This document shows positions 18,814 through 27,063 of a DNA stretch of 64,000 nt, one piece after another; the stretch's first letter is position 1; the number at the start of each line of letters is the position of its first letter. The DNA is from Allostreptomyces psammosilenae (lineage in GTDB: Bacteria > Actinomycetota > Actinomycetes > Streptomycetales > Streptomycetaceae): the NCBI RefSeq assembly GCF_013407765.1, contig NZ_JACBZD010000002.1:320001-384000 (forward strand). The letters run 5' to 3'. Below the pieces are notes generated by a model that saw nothing but the letters and a program-made list of their open reading frames with translations, ran no database searches and was not told the origin of the DNA. The translations under genes were made by a program, and so were the position numbers.

Positions 18814-20223
18814 CTAGTTGCCGACTTCGACGTCCTCGAGGATGCCGAGGGCGTCGGGGACGAGGACGGCGGCGGAGTAGTAGGCGGTGACGAGGTAGGA
18901 GATGATCGCCTTCTCGCTGATGCCCATGAAGCGCACGGACAGGCTCGGCTGGTACTCGTCCGGAATCCCCGTCTGGTGCAGCCCGATCACGCCCTGCCGC
19001 TCCTCGCCGGTGCGCAGTGCCAGGATGGAGCTGGTGCGGGTTCCGGTCACCGGGATCTTGTTGCACGGCAGCATCGGAACGCCGCGCCAGGCCGGCACCG
19101 AATGGCCCCCGAAGTCGATGGCCTGCGGGTAGATGCCCCGCTTGTTGCACTCCCGGCCGAAGGCGGCGATGGCCCGGGGATGGGCCAGGATCACCGACGG
19201 GTCCTTCCACACCGTGGCCAGGAGTTCGTCGAGGTCGTCGGGGGTGGGGGGGCCGCTGCGGGTGTGGATGCGTTGTTTGAGGTCGGCGTTGTGGAGGAGT
19301 CCGAATTCGGGGTTGTTGACGAGTTCGTTCTCCTGGCGTTCGCGGAGGGCTTCGATGGTGAGTCGGAGCTGTTGTTCGATCTGGTCCATGGGTTCGTTGT
19401 AGAGGTCGGCGACCCTGGTGTGGACCTGGAGAACGGTCTGGGCGACGCTGAGTTCGTATTCGCGGGGCTTGAGTTCGTAGTCGGCGAACGTGGTGGGCAG
19501 GGTCGGTTCCCCGGTGTGCCCGGAGGCGACCTCGATCGCCGCCTCGCCCTGCTTGTTCCGTGCCGGGGCGGGCGCGGCGGCGAGGGCGTCCAGGTGGCCG
19601 CGGAGCGTCTCGGAGCGCGCGCTGATCTCCTGGAACGCCTCGCGGGTCAGCGACAGCACGGTGGTGCGGGTCAGCGCCTTGATGCTGTAGGCCCAGGTGC
19701 TGGCCGGCCCGGTGAGCGTCTCGTCGCCGAAGTGTTCGCCGTCGGCGAGGACGCCGAGGACGGTGAGGTCGTCGTACTTTCCGGTGCCGAGTTTGTTGAG
19801 TTTTCCGTGGGCGATGAGGTAGACGCGGTCGGCGCTCTGGCCGGCTTCGACGATGACGTCGCCTGCGGAGTACTCGTGTTGGGTGAATCGGTCGGCGAGG
19901 GTTTCGAGTACGGCGGTGTCGGTGAATCCGCGGAGGATGGGGAGTTCGCCGAGTTCCGGGGGGATGACGCGTACTTCGCTGCCGGTGTTGGAGAAGGTGA
20001 TGCGTCCGTCTCCGACGGTGTAGGTGAGTCGGCGGTTGACCCGGTAGGTTCCGCCGGAGACCTGTACCCAGGGCAGTACGCGCAGCAGCCAGCGCGAGGA
20101 GATGCCCTGCATCTGCGGGACGGACTTCGTCGTCGTCGACAGATTGCGTGCCGCCGCCGTGCCCAGGCTCAACTGGGCCCGCCCCTCCTCGAAACCCGCA
20201 TCCGACTCCACCGACCGCGTCAC
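18814..20223 (-). CDS. eshA: Family 2B encapsulin shell protein (EshA-like), upstream copy
   Basis: 469-residue EshA-type shell protein with an N-terminal arm, capsid fold and inserted cNMP-like domain, as in the downstream copy. GTG 20223 has a good ribosome site (GAGGTGGG). In known Family 2B systems the shell packages a terpene cyclase such as 2-methylisoborneol synthase or a polyprenyl synthase; none is found within the window. The variable block (18962-19225) differs from the other copy: [14 protein letters not shown] here against [13 protein letters not shown] there. Two segments use CAA, GAA and AAC codons more than neighbouring genes, suggesting recombined patches. Confidence 0.92.
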   Translation of the reverse strand: MTRSVESDAGFEEGRAQLSLGTAAARNLSTTTKSVPQMQGISSRWLLRVLPWVQVSGGTYRVNRRLTYTVGDGRITFSNTGSEVRVIPPELGELPILRGFTDTAVLETLADRFTQHEYSAGDVIVEAGQSADRVYLIAHGKLNKLGTGKYDDLTVLGVLADGEHFGDETLTGPASTWAYSIKALTRTTVLSLTREAFQEISARSETLRGHLDALAAAPAPARNKQGEAAIEVASGHTGEPTLPTTFADYELKPREYELSVAQTVLQVHTRVADLYNEPMDQIEQQLRLTIEALRERQENELVNNPEFGLLHNADLKQRIHTRSGPPTPDDLDELLATVWKDPSVILAHPRAIAAFGRECNKRGIYPQAIDFGGHSVPAWRGVPMLPCNKIPVTGTRTSSILALRTGEERQGVIGLHQTGIPDEYQPSLSVRFMGISEKAIISYLVTAYYSAAVLVPDALGILEDVEVGN

Positions 20224-20258
20224 AGGCCCACCTCAGTCAATCGCTCATACGCGCGGAT

Positions 20259-20271
20259 ATTCGCAGCGAAT
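20259..20271. promoter_or_regulatory. Palindrome ATTCGC-A-GCGAAT upstream of the encapsulin pair
   Basis: Perfect 6+6 palindrome 36 bp upstream of the first encapsulin GTG, in a relatively AT-rich leader, so well placed for an operator. Regulator unknown. Confidence 0.45.
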
Positions 20272-20480
20272 GACCACCCGGCGATTCGGTCCCCGACGAC
20301 TCGGATTCTACGATCATCAATCCAGGTGATCATCCGGAGTCAGGCTAGGCGTGCCGTCTCGCCCAGGGCGATGCTCTTCACTCGATTGGGTGAACAATTC
20401 GATGAGTGGATCGGCGCCCCGCGGTGAACCCCTACCATCCCGGCCGTTCCGACGGCCGATCGGGTTGCCCACGACGAAAA

Positions 20481-20521
20481 GGGGCCCGCCCCTGCCGCCG
20501 CGCGGCGGCAGGACGAGCCCC
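20481..20521 (-). terminator. Terminator downstream of tRNA-Arg
   Basis: 22-bp perfect palindrome (20491-20512) flanked by further GGGGC/GCCCC pairing and followed on the minus strand by CCCCTTTTCG. It lies immediately 3' of the tRNA. Confidence 0.85.
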
Positions 20522-20526
20522 TGCTG

Positions 20527-20599
20527 TGCCCCAGGCAGGATTCGAACCTGCGACACCCGCTTTAGGAGAGCGGTGCTCTATCCCCTGAGCTACTGGGGC
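20527..20599 (-). tRNA. tRNA-Arg(CCT)
   Basis: 73-nt cloverleaf: acceptor GCCCCAG/CTGGGGC, D-arm GCTC/GAGC, anticodon loop CTCCTAA (anticodon CCT, reading AGG), and T-arm GCAGG-TTCGAAT-CCTGC. The 3' CCA is not encoded. Confidence 0.97.
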
Positions 20600-21028
20600 G
20601 GGGATCGGCGCCCTGGCGGACGCCCGCAGGACAGGCTAGCGGATCGGCGGCCGGCCGCGCTGCGGTGCCCGGGCTTCCGGGACGCCGCCGTCCGTGCGCG
20701 CTCGGCGGCCTGGCGTCGGGGGCTGGTGAGGTGTGCGGCGGGGCCACGGCGGCGCCGGGGAACCAATGCCCGGCATCGCTCGTCCGAAGGGATGAACGGG
20801 CGGGGATGGGGCAAGCGCAGGGGTGAGCGCCCGCGGCACGACGAGGTGCCGGGGGTCGGCACCCCCGGTCGCCCGTCCGGGAACGACGCAGGGGGTAGTC
20901 GCCCGCGTGGCCGGCGCTCCGGGGCTGCCCGGCTCGGTCACGGAGAGGGACAGAACCTCCGGCCTCGGGTGACGACCCGGGGCGGAAGGGCGCAGCATAA
21001 CGCATCTTCTGAGAAAAGTGAGCGACTC
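20600..21028. other. Intergenic region between tRNA-Arg and the hrdD promoter
   Basis: About 430 bp, GC-rich, with no frame that looks like a conserved protein. It probably includes the tRNA promoter on the minus strand and a long 5' control region of hrdD. Confidence 0.5.
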
Positions 21029-21055
21029 GGGAATGTTGTCCCGGTTCGGATCGTT
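21029..21055 (+). promoter_or_regulatory. Sigma-R promoter (GGGAAT-N18-GTT) of hrdD
   Basis: GGGAAT at 21029-21034 and GTT at 21053-21055, exactly 18 bp apart, match the thiol-oxidative-stress sigma-R consensus. hrdD is an established sigma-R target in Streptomyces coelicolor, so sequence and context agree. The start codon lies about 60 bp downstream. Confidence 0.85.
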
Positions 21056-21116
21056 ATCCGTGGCGGTTGCACGAGTCAACCGGACTCGTCGCCGTGGAGT
21101 TGATTGAGGAGCACGC

Positions 21117-22085
21117 ATGGCCACCCGTGCCGTTGCCCGAACCAAGCGCGAGAGCACCAGTACTGTCCGCGATGTTGTCGAGGCCGACCGCGATCTGGTG
21201 GGCATGTACCTGGACGAGATCGCCCGGACGCCGTTGCTGGACGCCGAGCAGGAGGTCGAGCTGGCCAAGGCGGTCGAGGTCGGCGTCTTCGCGCGGCAGC
21301 TCCTGGACGATGGCGAGCGCCTGGACGGCGTCACCAACGAGGAACTGGAGCGGCTCGCGGAGGCCGGGGATCGCGCCAAGGACCTGTTCATCCGCTCGAA
21401 CCTGCGGCTGGTCGTGGCCGTCGCCCGGCGCTACCCGCGAAGCGGCCTGCCGCTGCTGGACCTGATCCAGGAGGGCAACGCCGGTCTGGTCCGCGCGGTC
21501 GAGAAGTTCGACTACGCCAAGGGCTACAAGTTCTCCACCTACGCGACCTGGTGGATCCGCCAGGCGATCACCCGTTCCATAGCGGACCAGTCGCGCACCA
21601 TCCGGCTGCCCGTGCACCTGGTCGAGGAGCTGGGGCGCATCCGGCGGGTGCAGCGCGAACTGGCGCGCGAGCTCGGCCGGGACCCGGAGCCCGAGGAGAT
21701 CGCGGTGCAGCTGGAGGCGCCCGCGTCCCGGGTCAAGGACGTCCTGGACTGGGCGCGTGACCCGGTCAGCCTGAACATGACCGTGGACGACGAGGGCGAG
21801 ACCCAGTTCGGCGACCTGGTGGAGGACACCTCCGCGCAGTCGCCGGAGGACGCCGTGATGGTCATGATGCGCCGGCAGGAGCTCTCCAACCTGGTGGAGC
21901 GGCTGGACGAGCGGACGGCGTCCATCATCCGCGCCCGGTACGGCATCGAGGACGGCCGCGAGCGCACGCTGACCGAGGTGGGCAAGCTGCACGGCCTCAC
22001 CCGGGAGCGGATCCGGCAGATCGAGAAGCACGCCCTGGTGGAGCTGAAGCAGATGGCGCGCCGGCAGGGATTCGAGGCCGCCTGA
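21117..22085 (+). CDS. hrdD: RNA polymerase sigma factor HrdD (group 2 sigma-70)
   Basis: 322-residue non-essential relative of the principal sigma factor HrdB. Region 1.2 (DLVGMYLDEIARTPLLDAEQEVELAKAVE) opens it with no region 1.1; region 2.4 (KFSTYATWWIRQAITR) reads the -10 element; region 4.2 (LTEVGKLHGLTRERIRQIEKHALVELK) reads the -35. ATG 21117 follows TTGAGGAG. The sigma-R promoter upstream separates HrdD from HrdA and HrdC and suggests induction by oxidative stress. A small conserved ORF and mscL follow. Confidence 0.93.
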   Translation: MATRAVARTKRESTSTVRDVVEADRDLVGMYLDEIARTPLLDAEQEVELAKAVEVGVFARQLLDDGERLDGVTNEELERLAEAGDRAKDLFIRSNLRLVVAVARRYPRSGLPLLDLIQEGNAGLVRAVEKFDYAKGYKFSTYATWWIRQAITRSIADQSRTIRLPVHLVEELGRIRRVQRELARELGRDPEPEEIAVQLEAPASRVKDVLDWARDPVSLNMTVDDEGETQFGDLVEDTSAQSPEDAVMVMMRRQELSNLVERLDERTASIIRARYGIEDGRERTLTEVGKLHGLTRERIRQIEKHALVELKQMARRQGFEAA

Positions 22086-22332
22086 GCCGGCCGGGGGCAC
22101 CCGGGTACCCGGTCGGGACTCGCGGTGAGGGTAGGGGGAGGTCGCGGCCACCGCGACCGTGTTGGGGGGTGTGACGGAGGCGACCCCCGGGACCGACGTG
22201 CGCCGGGCCGGGGGCCGCGGTGTTCTACCGTCGTTCCACCGTCGACGCCGGGGGCCGGGACCACTGGGTCTGCTGAGGCCACCCGGCCGCGTGGACGGAG
22301 CGTGGACGAGCGGTGGGAACGGAGAGCGAGTG

Positions 22333-22563
22333 ATGGGCGCGGAGCGCGGGGACGATCGGGCCGGACGGAGCGGCCCGGAGGAGCGAGAGGCCAGGGAGCG
22401 GGACCACCGGCTGCGGCGGGCGGCGTTCGTCTTCGAGGATCCCTTCGACGGGCAGACCCGGGACGACACCGACGCGGGCTGGGGCGAGCGCGCGGGGGGC
22501 GGCGAGGACGGTGCTTCCGACCTCGATCGCTTTCTGCGGGAGAAGCCCCCGCACCACCTGTAG
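22333..22563 (+). CDS. Small conserved-looking hypothetical protein (76 aa)
   Basis: Charged, soluble, probably disordered protein ending in DRFLREKPPHHL, with a central RRAAFVFEDPFDGQT. The ATG at 22333 has GGAGAG 6 nt upstream. No function recognised. Its end lies 14 bp from the convergent mscL stop. Confidence 0.6.
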   Translation: MGAERGDDRAGRSGPEEREARERDHRLRRAAFVFEDPFDGQTRDDTDAGWGERAGGGEDGASDLDRFLREKPPHHL

Positions 22564-22577
22564 GGCCCGGACCGCCG

Positions 22578-23039
22578 CTACGGGCGGGGCGCCGCCTGCT
22601 CGGGGAGTTCGCCGGTCGCCTCCTGGCGCTGCGCCGCCAGCAGGTCGCGGATCTCGGTGAGCACGGACAGCTCGGTGACGGTGACCGTCGCCTCGGCGGC
22701 CTTCTCCTGCTTGCGCAGCTCAGTCAGCCGGCGCATCGGGCCGACGATGATGAAGTAGACGACGGCGGCCGTGATCAGGAAGTTGAGCGTGGCCCCGAGC
22801 AGCGCGCCCCACATGATGGCGACGCCCTCGGTGACCTCCGTGCCGGAGTAGGCACACGGGCCGTTGATGCACCAGTGGTAGCCGTCGAGGCTGGTGCTGC
22901 CGAATGCCCCGACGACGGGGTTGATGACGCCCTTGACGAGTACGTCGACGATCCTGGTGAACGCGGCACCGATCACCACCGCGACGGCGAGATCGATGAC
23001 GTTCCCGCGCATCAGGAAATCCCGGAAACCCTTGAGCAT
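22578..23039 (-). CDS. mscL: Large-conductance mechanosensitive channel MscL
   Basis: Membrane pore that opens on hypo-osmotic shock to release solutes. 153 residues: the N-terminal amphipathic helix and first membrane segment (MLKGFRDFLMRGNVIDLAVAVVIGAAFTRIVD), a periplasmic loop with two Cys (WCINGPCAYSG), the second membrane segment (GALLGATLNFLITAAVVYFIIV) and a cytoplasmic helical bundle rich in Glu and Lys. ATG 23039 has AGAGG 6 nt away; an upstream ATG adding five residues is less likely. Its upstream region holds the tandem repeats described below. Confidence 0.97.
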   Translation of the reverse strand: MLKGFRDFLMRGNVIDLAVAVVIGAAFTRIVDVLVKGVINPVVGAFGSTSLDGYHWCINGPCAYSGTEVTEGVAIMWGALLGATLNFLITAAVVYFIIVGPMRRLTELRKQEKAAEATVTVTELSVLTEIRDLLAAQRQEATGELPEQAAPRP

Positions 23040-23291
23040 GTGGAACCTCTGCATTGTTCGTGGTGCGCTGGGCCCGCCGGCCCCGTGGGGGCGGACGGAT
23101 CCGTGAAACCCTAAGGGCACGGGCCCGTGGCGTGTCGAGCGCCGAGGCGGCGATCGCGGGGGCCACGGCTCTGTGGGTGGGGTCGGGACGCTCTCTTGTC
23201 CCTGGGAATTCGTGGGTGATCGCCTGATCATCTCCCCGGCTGGTTCACCCGCAGGAGTGACCCCTGAAGGGTGGCCGGCGGCCGAGTGGGG

Positions 23292-23357
23292 CCCTTCATC
23301 AGGGCCCGCTCTGCCCTTCATCAGGGCCCGCTCTGCCCTTCATCAGGGCCCGCTCTG
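23292..23357. repeat. Three 22-bp direct repeats upstream of mscL
   Basis: Three exact head-to-tail copies of a 22-bp unit beginning CCCTTCATCAGGG, plus a partial fourth. No unique spacers, so not a CRISPR. Each unit contains the short palindrome CCCTTCATCAGGGC. Confidence 0.85.
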
Positions 23358-23394
23358 CCCTTCAGCCGGACCCACCCAGGCCCGCAGGCCGCAC

Positions 23395-24040
23395 CCCGCC
23401 CTCCCCTGCTTCCCACTTCTCCCCGCGCATGCCCCTTCCCGTTTCCCTCGCCCCCGCTTCCCCTTTCCTCCGCCCCCGCTTCCCCTTTCCCCTCCCTTTC
23501 CTCCCCCTCCCCCTCCCCCCGCCCCCCCGCCCCTGCGTGGACCGCTCCCCTTCCCCCACCCACCTATCCCACCCACCACCTGGCCTTGAGCTGGGCCGAC
23601 CCCGCCCCCACCTCGCCCCGCCCCCCACCTCGCCCCGCCCCCCGCCCCCCACCTCACCCCGACAAGATCAGCTCGAAGTCTCAGGCTCGTCCTCGCCCAT
23701 CCCGCACCCAACCCTCGCTCGCAACCCCCGGCACCTCGCTTCGAACCCCAAGCCTTCGAATCCCAAGCCCCGGCGCCCGCCTGCAACCCCAGCCCCAACC
23801 GGAGCCTTGTTGGCCACCCTCGCCCGGATCGGCTTCGGCCTTGGGGCCAACCGGCCCCAGCCCTGGCCTCCCCGCCTGCGGGAACCAGCCTCACCTAGAT
23901 CGCCTAACCCCGCCCAACCCCAACCGAGACCCCACCCAACAGGGACCCAACGCTGGCCAGACGGACCTACCGGCTCTCCTCTCTCCCTGACTTCCTTCTC
24001 CCAGCCCCTGGTGACCCCGGTCTCTGAACAGCCGCTCGCT
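23395..24040. other. Polypyrimidine-biased low-complexity tract, no gene seen
   Basis: Plus strand is overwhelmingly C and T, most extreme at 23400-23670 with runs of C7-C8 and CCCCTCC units; the minus strand is G-rich. Long frames here are open only because C-rich DNA lacks stops. Together with 24041-24303 this is a gene-free stretch of about 900 bp. Confidence 0.7.
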
Positions 24041-24303
24041 CCCCGGAGGGGTGCTGCGGCGGCGTACCCAAACCCACCCCACAGGGGGCCATCCCAGAAC
24101 CCGCCACCCGGCCTCGGGCTGTCTCACCCGTCGTGGCGTGTGGCGTGCGGCTTGCGCCCCTGTGCAGTCACCGAACAAGCTCAGTCCAGCCCTTGCTCAC
24201 TCCCGTCCCGCCTCACCACCCGTCTTTCGTCATCTGGCCCCGCCTTCCGTGGCAGTGCTCATTCCGTGCCGGACCTTCACGCCGTCGCGGTCGATGTGGC
24301 GTC

Positions 24304-25233
24304 TCACTCGCGGCCGTGGAGGGCGAAGGCCAGGCCTGCGTGGGAGCCGGCGCCGGCCAGGGCCGTGGCCGTCTCGGACGAGACGGCGAGCAGGAGGAGT
24401 GGATCGGGGTCGCCGCCGGCGCCGCCGATCAGGCCGTCCCCCGCCGCGGTGCTCTCCCGGCCGGTCAGCACGGTGATCACCGTCGCGCGACTGGCCACCA
24501 CCTCGGCGCCAGGGGCGGCGCCGGGTGAGCCCACGGTGGATGTGGGCGCCAGGACGTCGATCACGTCACCGGGGGTGAGCAGGGACGCGGCCGCGCCGTC
24601 GGCGATTCTCACCGGGGCGGCCACCGTTTCGCTTCCGGCCGCCTCGGCGTACTCGCGGAGCAGCCCTTCGCCGAGCAGGCGGTGGTCGGTGATGACCTCG
24701 CCGCGTCGCGCGGGGGCGGCCAGTAGGCGTCCCTCGGCGCTTGGTGGGTCGCGCAGCGCGCCGTCCGGGAGCGCCGTGGAGGGCAGGTGGGTGGTGGTGA
24801 GGTCGGCGTGGGTCAGCAGCCGGCCGGTGGGGAGGTCCCGCGCCGCCGTGACCACCGCCACCGTGGCGGGGGCGTCCCTCGGCCGCGGGAGGGAGAGGGC
24901 GAACAGCGCCGCGACGGCCAGCAGCATGGCGAGCAGCGGCCGGCGGCGGCGGGACACGGCTGCCCGCACCCGGCAGAGCGCCCCGCCGTGTCCTCGGACG
25001 GGAGGCAGCAGGGGGAGCGGTGGACGGGCGGGCGGGACGGCGGTCTCGGTGGCCGGTGGCCAGAGTGCGGGAGGGAGGCCCGCCTCCGAGCTGGCCGCCC
25101 GGTGTGGTGCGCCCGGGGGAGCGGCGCGGTGCGGCGGCGGCGGGGGAGATGCCCCGAGGTACGCCGAGGCTGTGGGCGGCCGGGTGCTGGGTGCCTGGGC
25201 GTGCGGGCGGCGCGGGATGGACGGGCTGGTCAT
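24304..25233 (-). CDS. SAF-domain protein, CpaB/RcpC-like
   Basis: 309 residues: a Pro-rich N-terminal 90, one membrane segment (about 100-118, LLAMLLAVAALFALSLP), then a SAF domain (VAVVTAARDLPTGRLLTHADLTTTHLPSTALPDGAL and RRGEVITDHRLL) and a CpaB-like region (DGAAASLLTPGDVIDVLAP). Related proteins sit in Flp/Tad pilus assembly, but no pilus genes are seen here; such orphan copies are common near mscL in streptomycetes. ATG 25233 is the first start after an AT-richer promoter region with two DnaA boxes. Confidence 0.82.
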   Translation of the reverse strand: MTSPSIPRRPHAQAPSTRPPTASAYLGASPPPPPHRAAPPGAPHRAASSEAGLPPALWPPATETAVPPARPPLPLLPPVRGHGGALCRVRAAVSRRRRPLLAMLLAVAALFALSLPRPRDAPATVAVVTAARDLPTGRLLTHADLTTTHLPSTALPDGALRDPPSAEGRLLAAPARRGEVITDHRLLGEGLLREYAEAAGSETVAAPVRIADGAAASLLTPGDVIDVLAPTSTVGSPGAAPGAEVVASRATVITVLTGRESTAAGDGLIGGAGGDPDPLLLLAVSSETATALAGAGSHAGLAFALHGRE

Positions 25234-25324
25234 GGGTGCCTCCGACGGTCGTGGAGCGCCAGGTTTCTGGCGCTCTTCCAGCGTCGGGGCGGGGTGTGGT
25301 GCGGGACAAGGAGGGTTGTGCGGC

Positions 25325-25385
25325 CTGTGGATAACTCTGTCGCGGTGGCGCGGACCGTCCTGCGGAGCGGCAGAGTTGTCCACAG
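25325..25385. promoter_or_regulatory. Inverted pair of consensus DnaA boxes
   Basis: CTGTGGATAACTCTG (25325-25339) and CAGAGTTGTCCACAG (25371-25385) form 15-bp arms matching 14 of 15. Inside are TGTGGATAA (complement of TTATCCACA) and TTGTCCACA, both perfect DnaA boxes, facing each other. They lie in the promoter region of the SAF gene, about 90 bp upstream of its start. Confidence 0.6.
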
Positions 25386-25429
25386 ATCGGTTGACCCCTC
25401 TTGCGTGGTTGGTGGGGGAGCGGTAGGGG

Positions 25430-26212
25430 TCAGCCCGCGGCCGGCAGGTCGGTGGGGAGCTCGGCGCGCACGTCGGCGGGCAGGTCGGTGGGGAGTTCGG
25501 CGAGGGCGCGCAGCAGGCTCTCGGAGTCCGAGACCCAGCCCAGGAGCCGTTCGACCAGTACCAGGGACGATTCGTGGTGCGCCCGGCCCTGCGGCTCGCC
25601 CGTGCAGTCGGCCAGCAGCACCGCGAGGTAGTCGCGGAACATCGCGTCCCGGATGGTCGACTCCATGCAGACGCTGGTGGTGCAGCCGGTGACCACGATC
25701 GTTCGGACGCCGAGCCGCCGGAGCGTGGCGTCGAGGTCGGTCCCGTAGAAGGCGCTGAAGCGGTTCTTGCGCAGGACGATGTCGCCGGCCTCGGGGGCGA
25801 GCTCCGGCAGGATCTCGGTGTTCCAGGTGTCCTGGACGAGGACGCGTCCCTGGGTGCCGTCGGGCGCCGGTACGGGCTGTCCGACCCGGGCGGCGGCATG
25901 GACGATCCAGTTCTTGGAGTCGCGCGGCCCCATGTCGGACAGGTCGGGGAGGTAGCCGTGCTTGAGGTAGATCACCGGAACGCCGGCTCGTCTGGCGGCG
26001 GACAGCACCCGGGCGGTGGGTTCGATCGCCGCGCGCACCACGGAGATGTCGTGTCCGCCGAGGTGGACGCCGCCGCCCTCGGCGCCGAAGTCGTTCTGCA
26101 TGTCCACGACGACGACCGCGGTCTCCTCCAGGGTGGTGGTGAGCGGCTCCGGCCGTGCGGCGAGGGTCAGTCGCCGTCGGTCCTGCGTGCTGGTGGGGGC
26201 GTACTCGGGCAT
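25430..26212 (-). CDS. Isochorismatase-family cysteine hydrolase (RutB-like)
   Basis: 260-residue amidohydrolase of the cysteine-hydrolase fold. The triad is visible: Asp37 in VVVVDMQNDF, Lys in VLRKNRFSAF, and Cys in VTGCTTSVCMES. The segment VIYLKHGYLPDLSDMGPRDSKNW resembles RutB (ureidoacrylate amidohydrolase), so a ureido or carbamoyl substrate is likely but unproven. The C-terminus carries a duplicated LPTDLPA. ATG 26212 follows GGGAGGAG. It diverges from the TetR gene, with a shared operator between. Confidence 0.92.
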   Translation of the reverse strand: MPEYAPTSTQDRRRLTLAARPEPLTTTLEETAVVVVDMQNDFGAEGGGVHLGGHDISVVRAAIEPTARVLSAARRAGVPVIYLKHGYLPDLSDMGPRDSKNWIVHAAARVGQPVPAPDGTQGRVLVQDTWNTEILPELAPEAGDIVLRKNRFSAFYGTDLDATLRRLGVRTIVVTGCTTSVCMESTIRDAMFRDYLAVLLADCTGEPQGRAHHESSLVLVERLLGWVSDSESLLRALAELPTDLPADVRAELPTDLPAAG

Positions 26213-26242
26213 GGCGTGCTCCTCCCATGGAACTTCACATGC

Positions 26243-26265
26243 TGTGCACTTGGCGAAAGTACACA
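26243..26265. promoter_or_regulatory. Operator between isochorismatase and TetR genes
   Basis: TGTGCACTT (26243-26251) and AAGTACACA (26257-26265) pair at 8 of 9 positions across a 5-bp gap, in the middle of an 83-bp divergent intergenic region. Likely the TetR protein's own site, controlling both genes. Confidence 0.65.
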
Positions 26266-26295
26266 TCGCGAGTAGTTCCGTGCAAGGATGGGAGG

Positions 26296-26910
26296 GTGAC
26301 CAGACCGATCGAGGCGCCGCGGAACGCCCGGAGCCGGCGCACCCGGACGGCGGTGCTGGCCGCCACCCGGGCCATCCTGGAGGAGGAGGGCCTGGAGGCC
26401 CTGACCATGTCGAAGGTGGCGGAGCGGGTCGGGGTCTCCCGGCGCGGCCTCTACCTGCACTTCGCCTCGCGCACCGAGTTGGTGACGGCCTTGTTCGACT
26501 ACCTGGCCGAGGAGGAGGGGCTGTACCGGTCCCTGGACCGGGTGTGGGACGCGCCCGATTCGGTCGCGGCGCTGCGGGAGTGGGCCCGGCACCTGGGGAG
26601 GTACCACCCGCGGGTCCTCGCCGTGGACCAGGCGGTGCGGCGTGTCCGCCGTCACGACGACGACGCCGCGCTGCACTACGAGCGTGCTGTCGCCTCCCAG
26701 CTCGAGCACTGCCGCAGGATCGCCGAGTGGCTGGAGCGTGAGGAGCGCCTCGCGCCGCCCTGGACCGTCGACGGTGCCACGGAGATGCTGTGGGCGCTGA
26801 TCTCCTCGGACCTGGTGGAGGCGCTCGTGGTCGAGCGGCGCTGGTCGCCGGGGCTGCTGGGGGATCATCTGGCGCTGATGTACGAGCGGACGTTCGTCCG
26901 GCCGCGCTGA
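26296..26910 (+). CDS. TetR-family transcriptional regulator
   Basis: 204-residue repressor. The N-terminal helix-turn-helix spans about 15-58 (AVLAATRAILEEEGLEALTMSKVAERVGVSRRGLYLHFASRTELVTAL); the variable C-terminal ligand domain follows. GTG 26296 has AAGGA about 6 nt upstream. Divergent placement suggests it represses the isochorismatase gene and itself. It could also act on the SDR 150 bp downstream, though the operators there have a different sequence. Confidence 0.93.
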   Translation: MTRPIEAPRNARSRRTRTAVLAATRAILEEEGLEALTMSKVAERVGVSRRGLYLHFASRTELVTALFDYLAEEEGLYRSLDRVWDAPDSVAALREWARHLGRYHPRVLAVDQAVRRVRRHDDDAALHYERAVASQLEHCRRIAEWLEREERLAPPWTVDGATEMLWALISSDLVEALVVERRWSPGLLGDHLALMYERTFVRPR

Positions 26911-26968
26911 CCGGCGGGCGTCCAGCCGGGCCTGTCGGGGCCCGGTCAGGGGCGTATTAGGCGAGACG

Positions 26969-27041
26969 AGACGGAGCGTCTTGACAAGCGGGCGGAGCGA
27001 CCGCATAGTCGACCCCAGACGAACCGAGACGGTCCGTCTCG
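26969..27041 (+). promoter_or_regulatory. SDR promoter flanked by two AGACGGnnCGTCT operators
   Basis: TTGACA (26981-26986), a 17-bp spacer and CATAGT (27004-27009) form a strong vegetative promoter. One palindrome (AGACG-GAG-CGTCT, 26969-26981) overlaps the -35; a second, longer one (CGAGACG-GTC-CGTCTCG, 27025-27041) covers the early transcribed region. Paired sites of this kind fit tight repression by a TetR-type dimer. Confidence 0.75.
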
Positions 27042-27063
27042 CATCGAGAGCGGGAGATCACCC

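Noticed and set aside
17426-20427. Plus-strand frames of 434 and 483 codons opposite the encapsulin genes
   Set aside because: Both are complements of the conserved shell genes; their similarity to each other only reflects the duplication.
16124-22085. Cargo gene for the encapsulins (CDF transporter or hrdD)
   Set aside because: Neither resembles known cargo classes; the CDF protein is an integral membrane protein and hrdD is a sigma factor.
23292-23357. CRISPR array
   Set aside because: Repeats are directly adjacent with no spacers and no cas genes occur.
23429-25426. 665-codon plus-strand open frame across the pyrimidine tract and opposite the SAF gene
   Set aside because: Its first half is low-complexity Pro/Ser caused by C-runs and its second half is the antisense of a well-supported gene.
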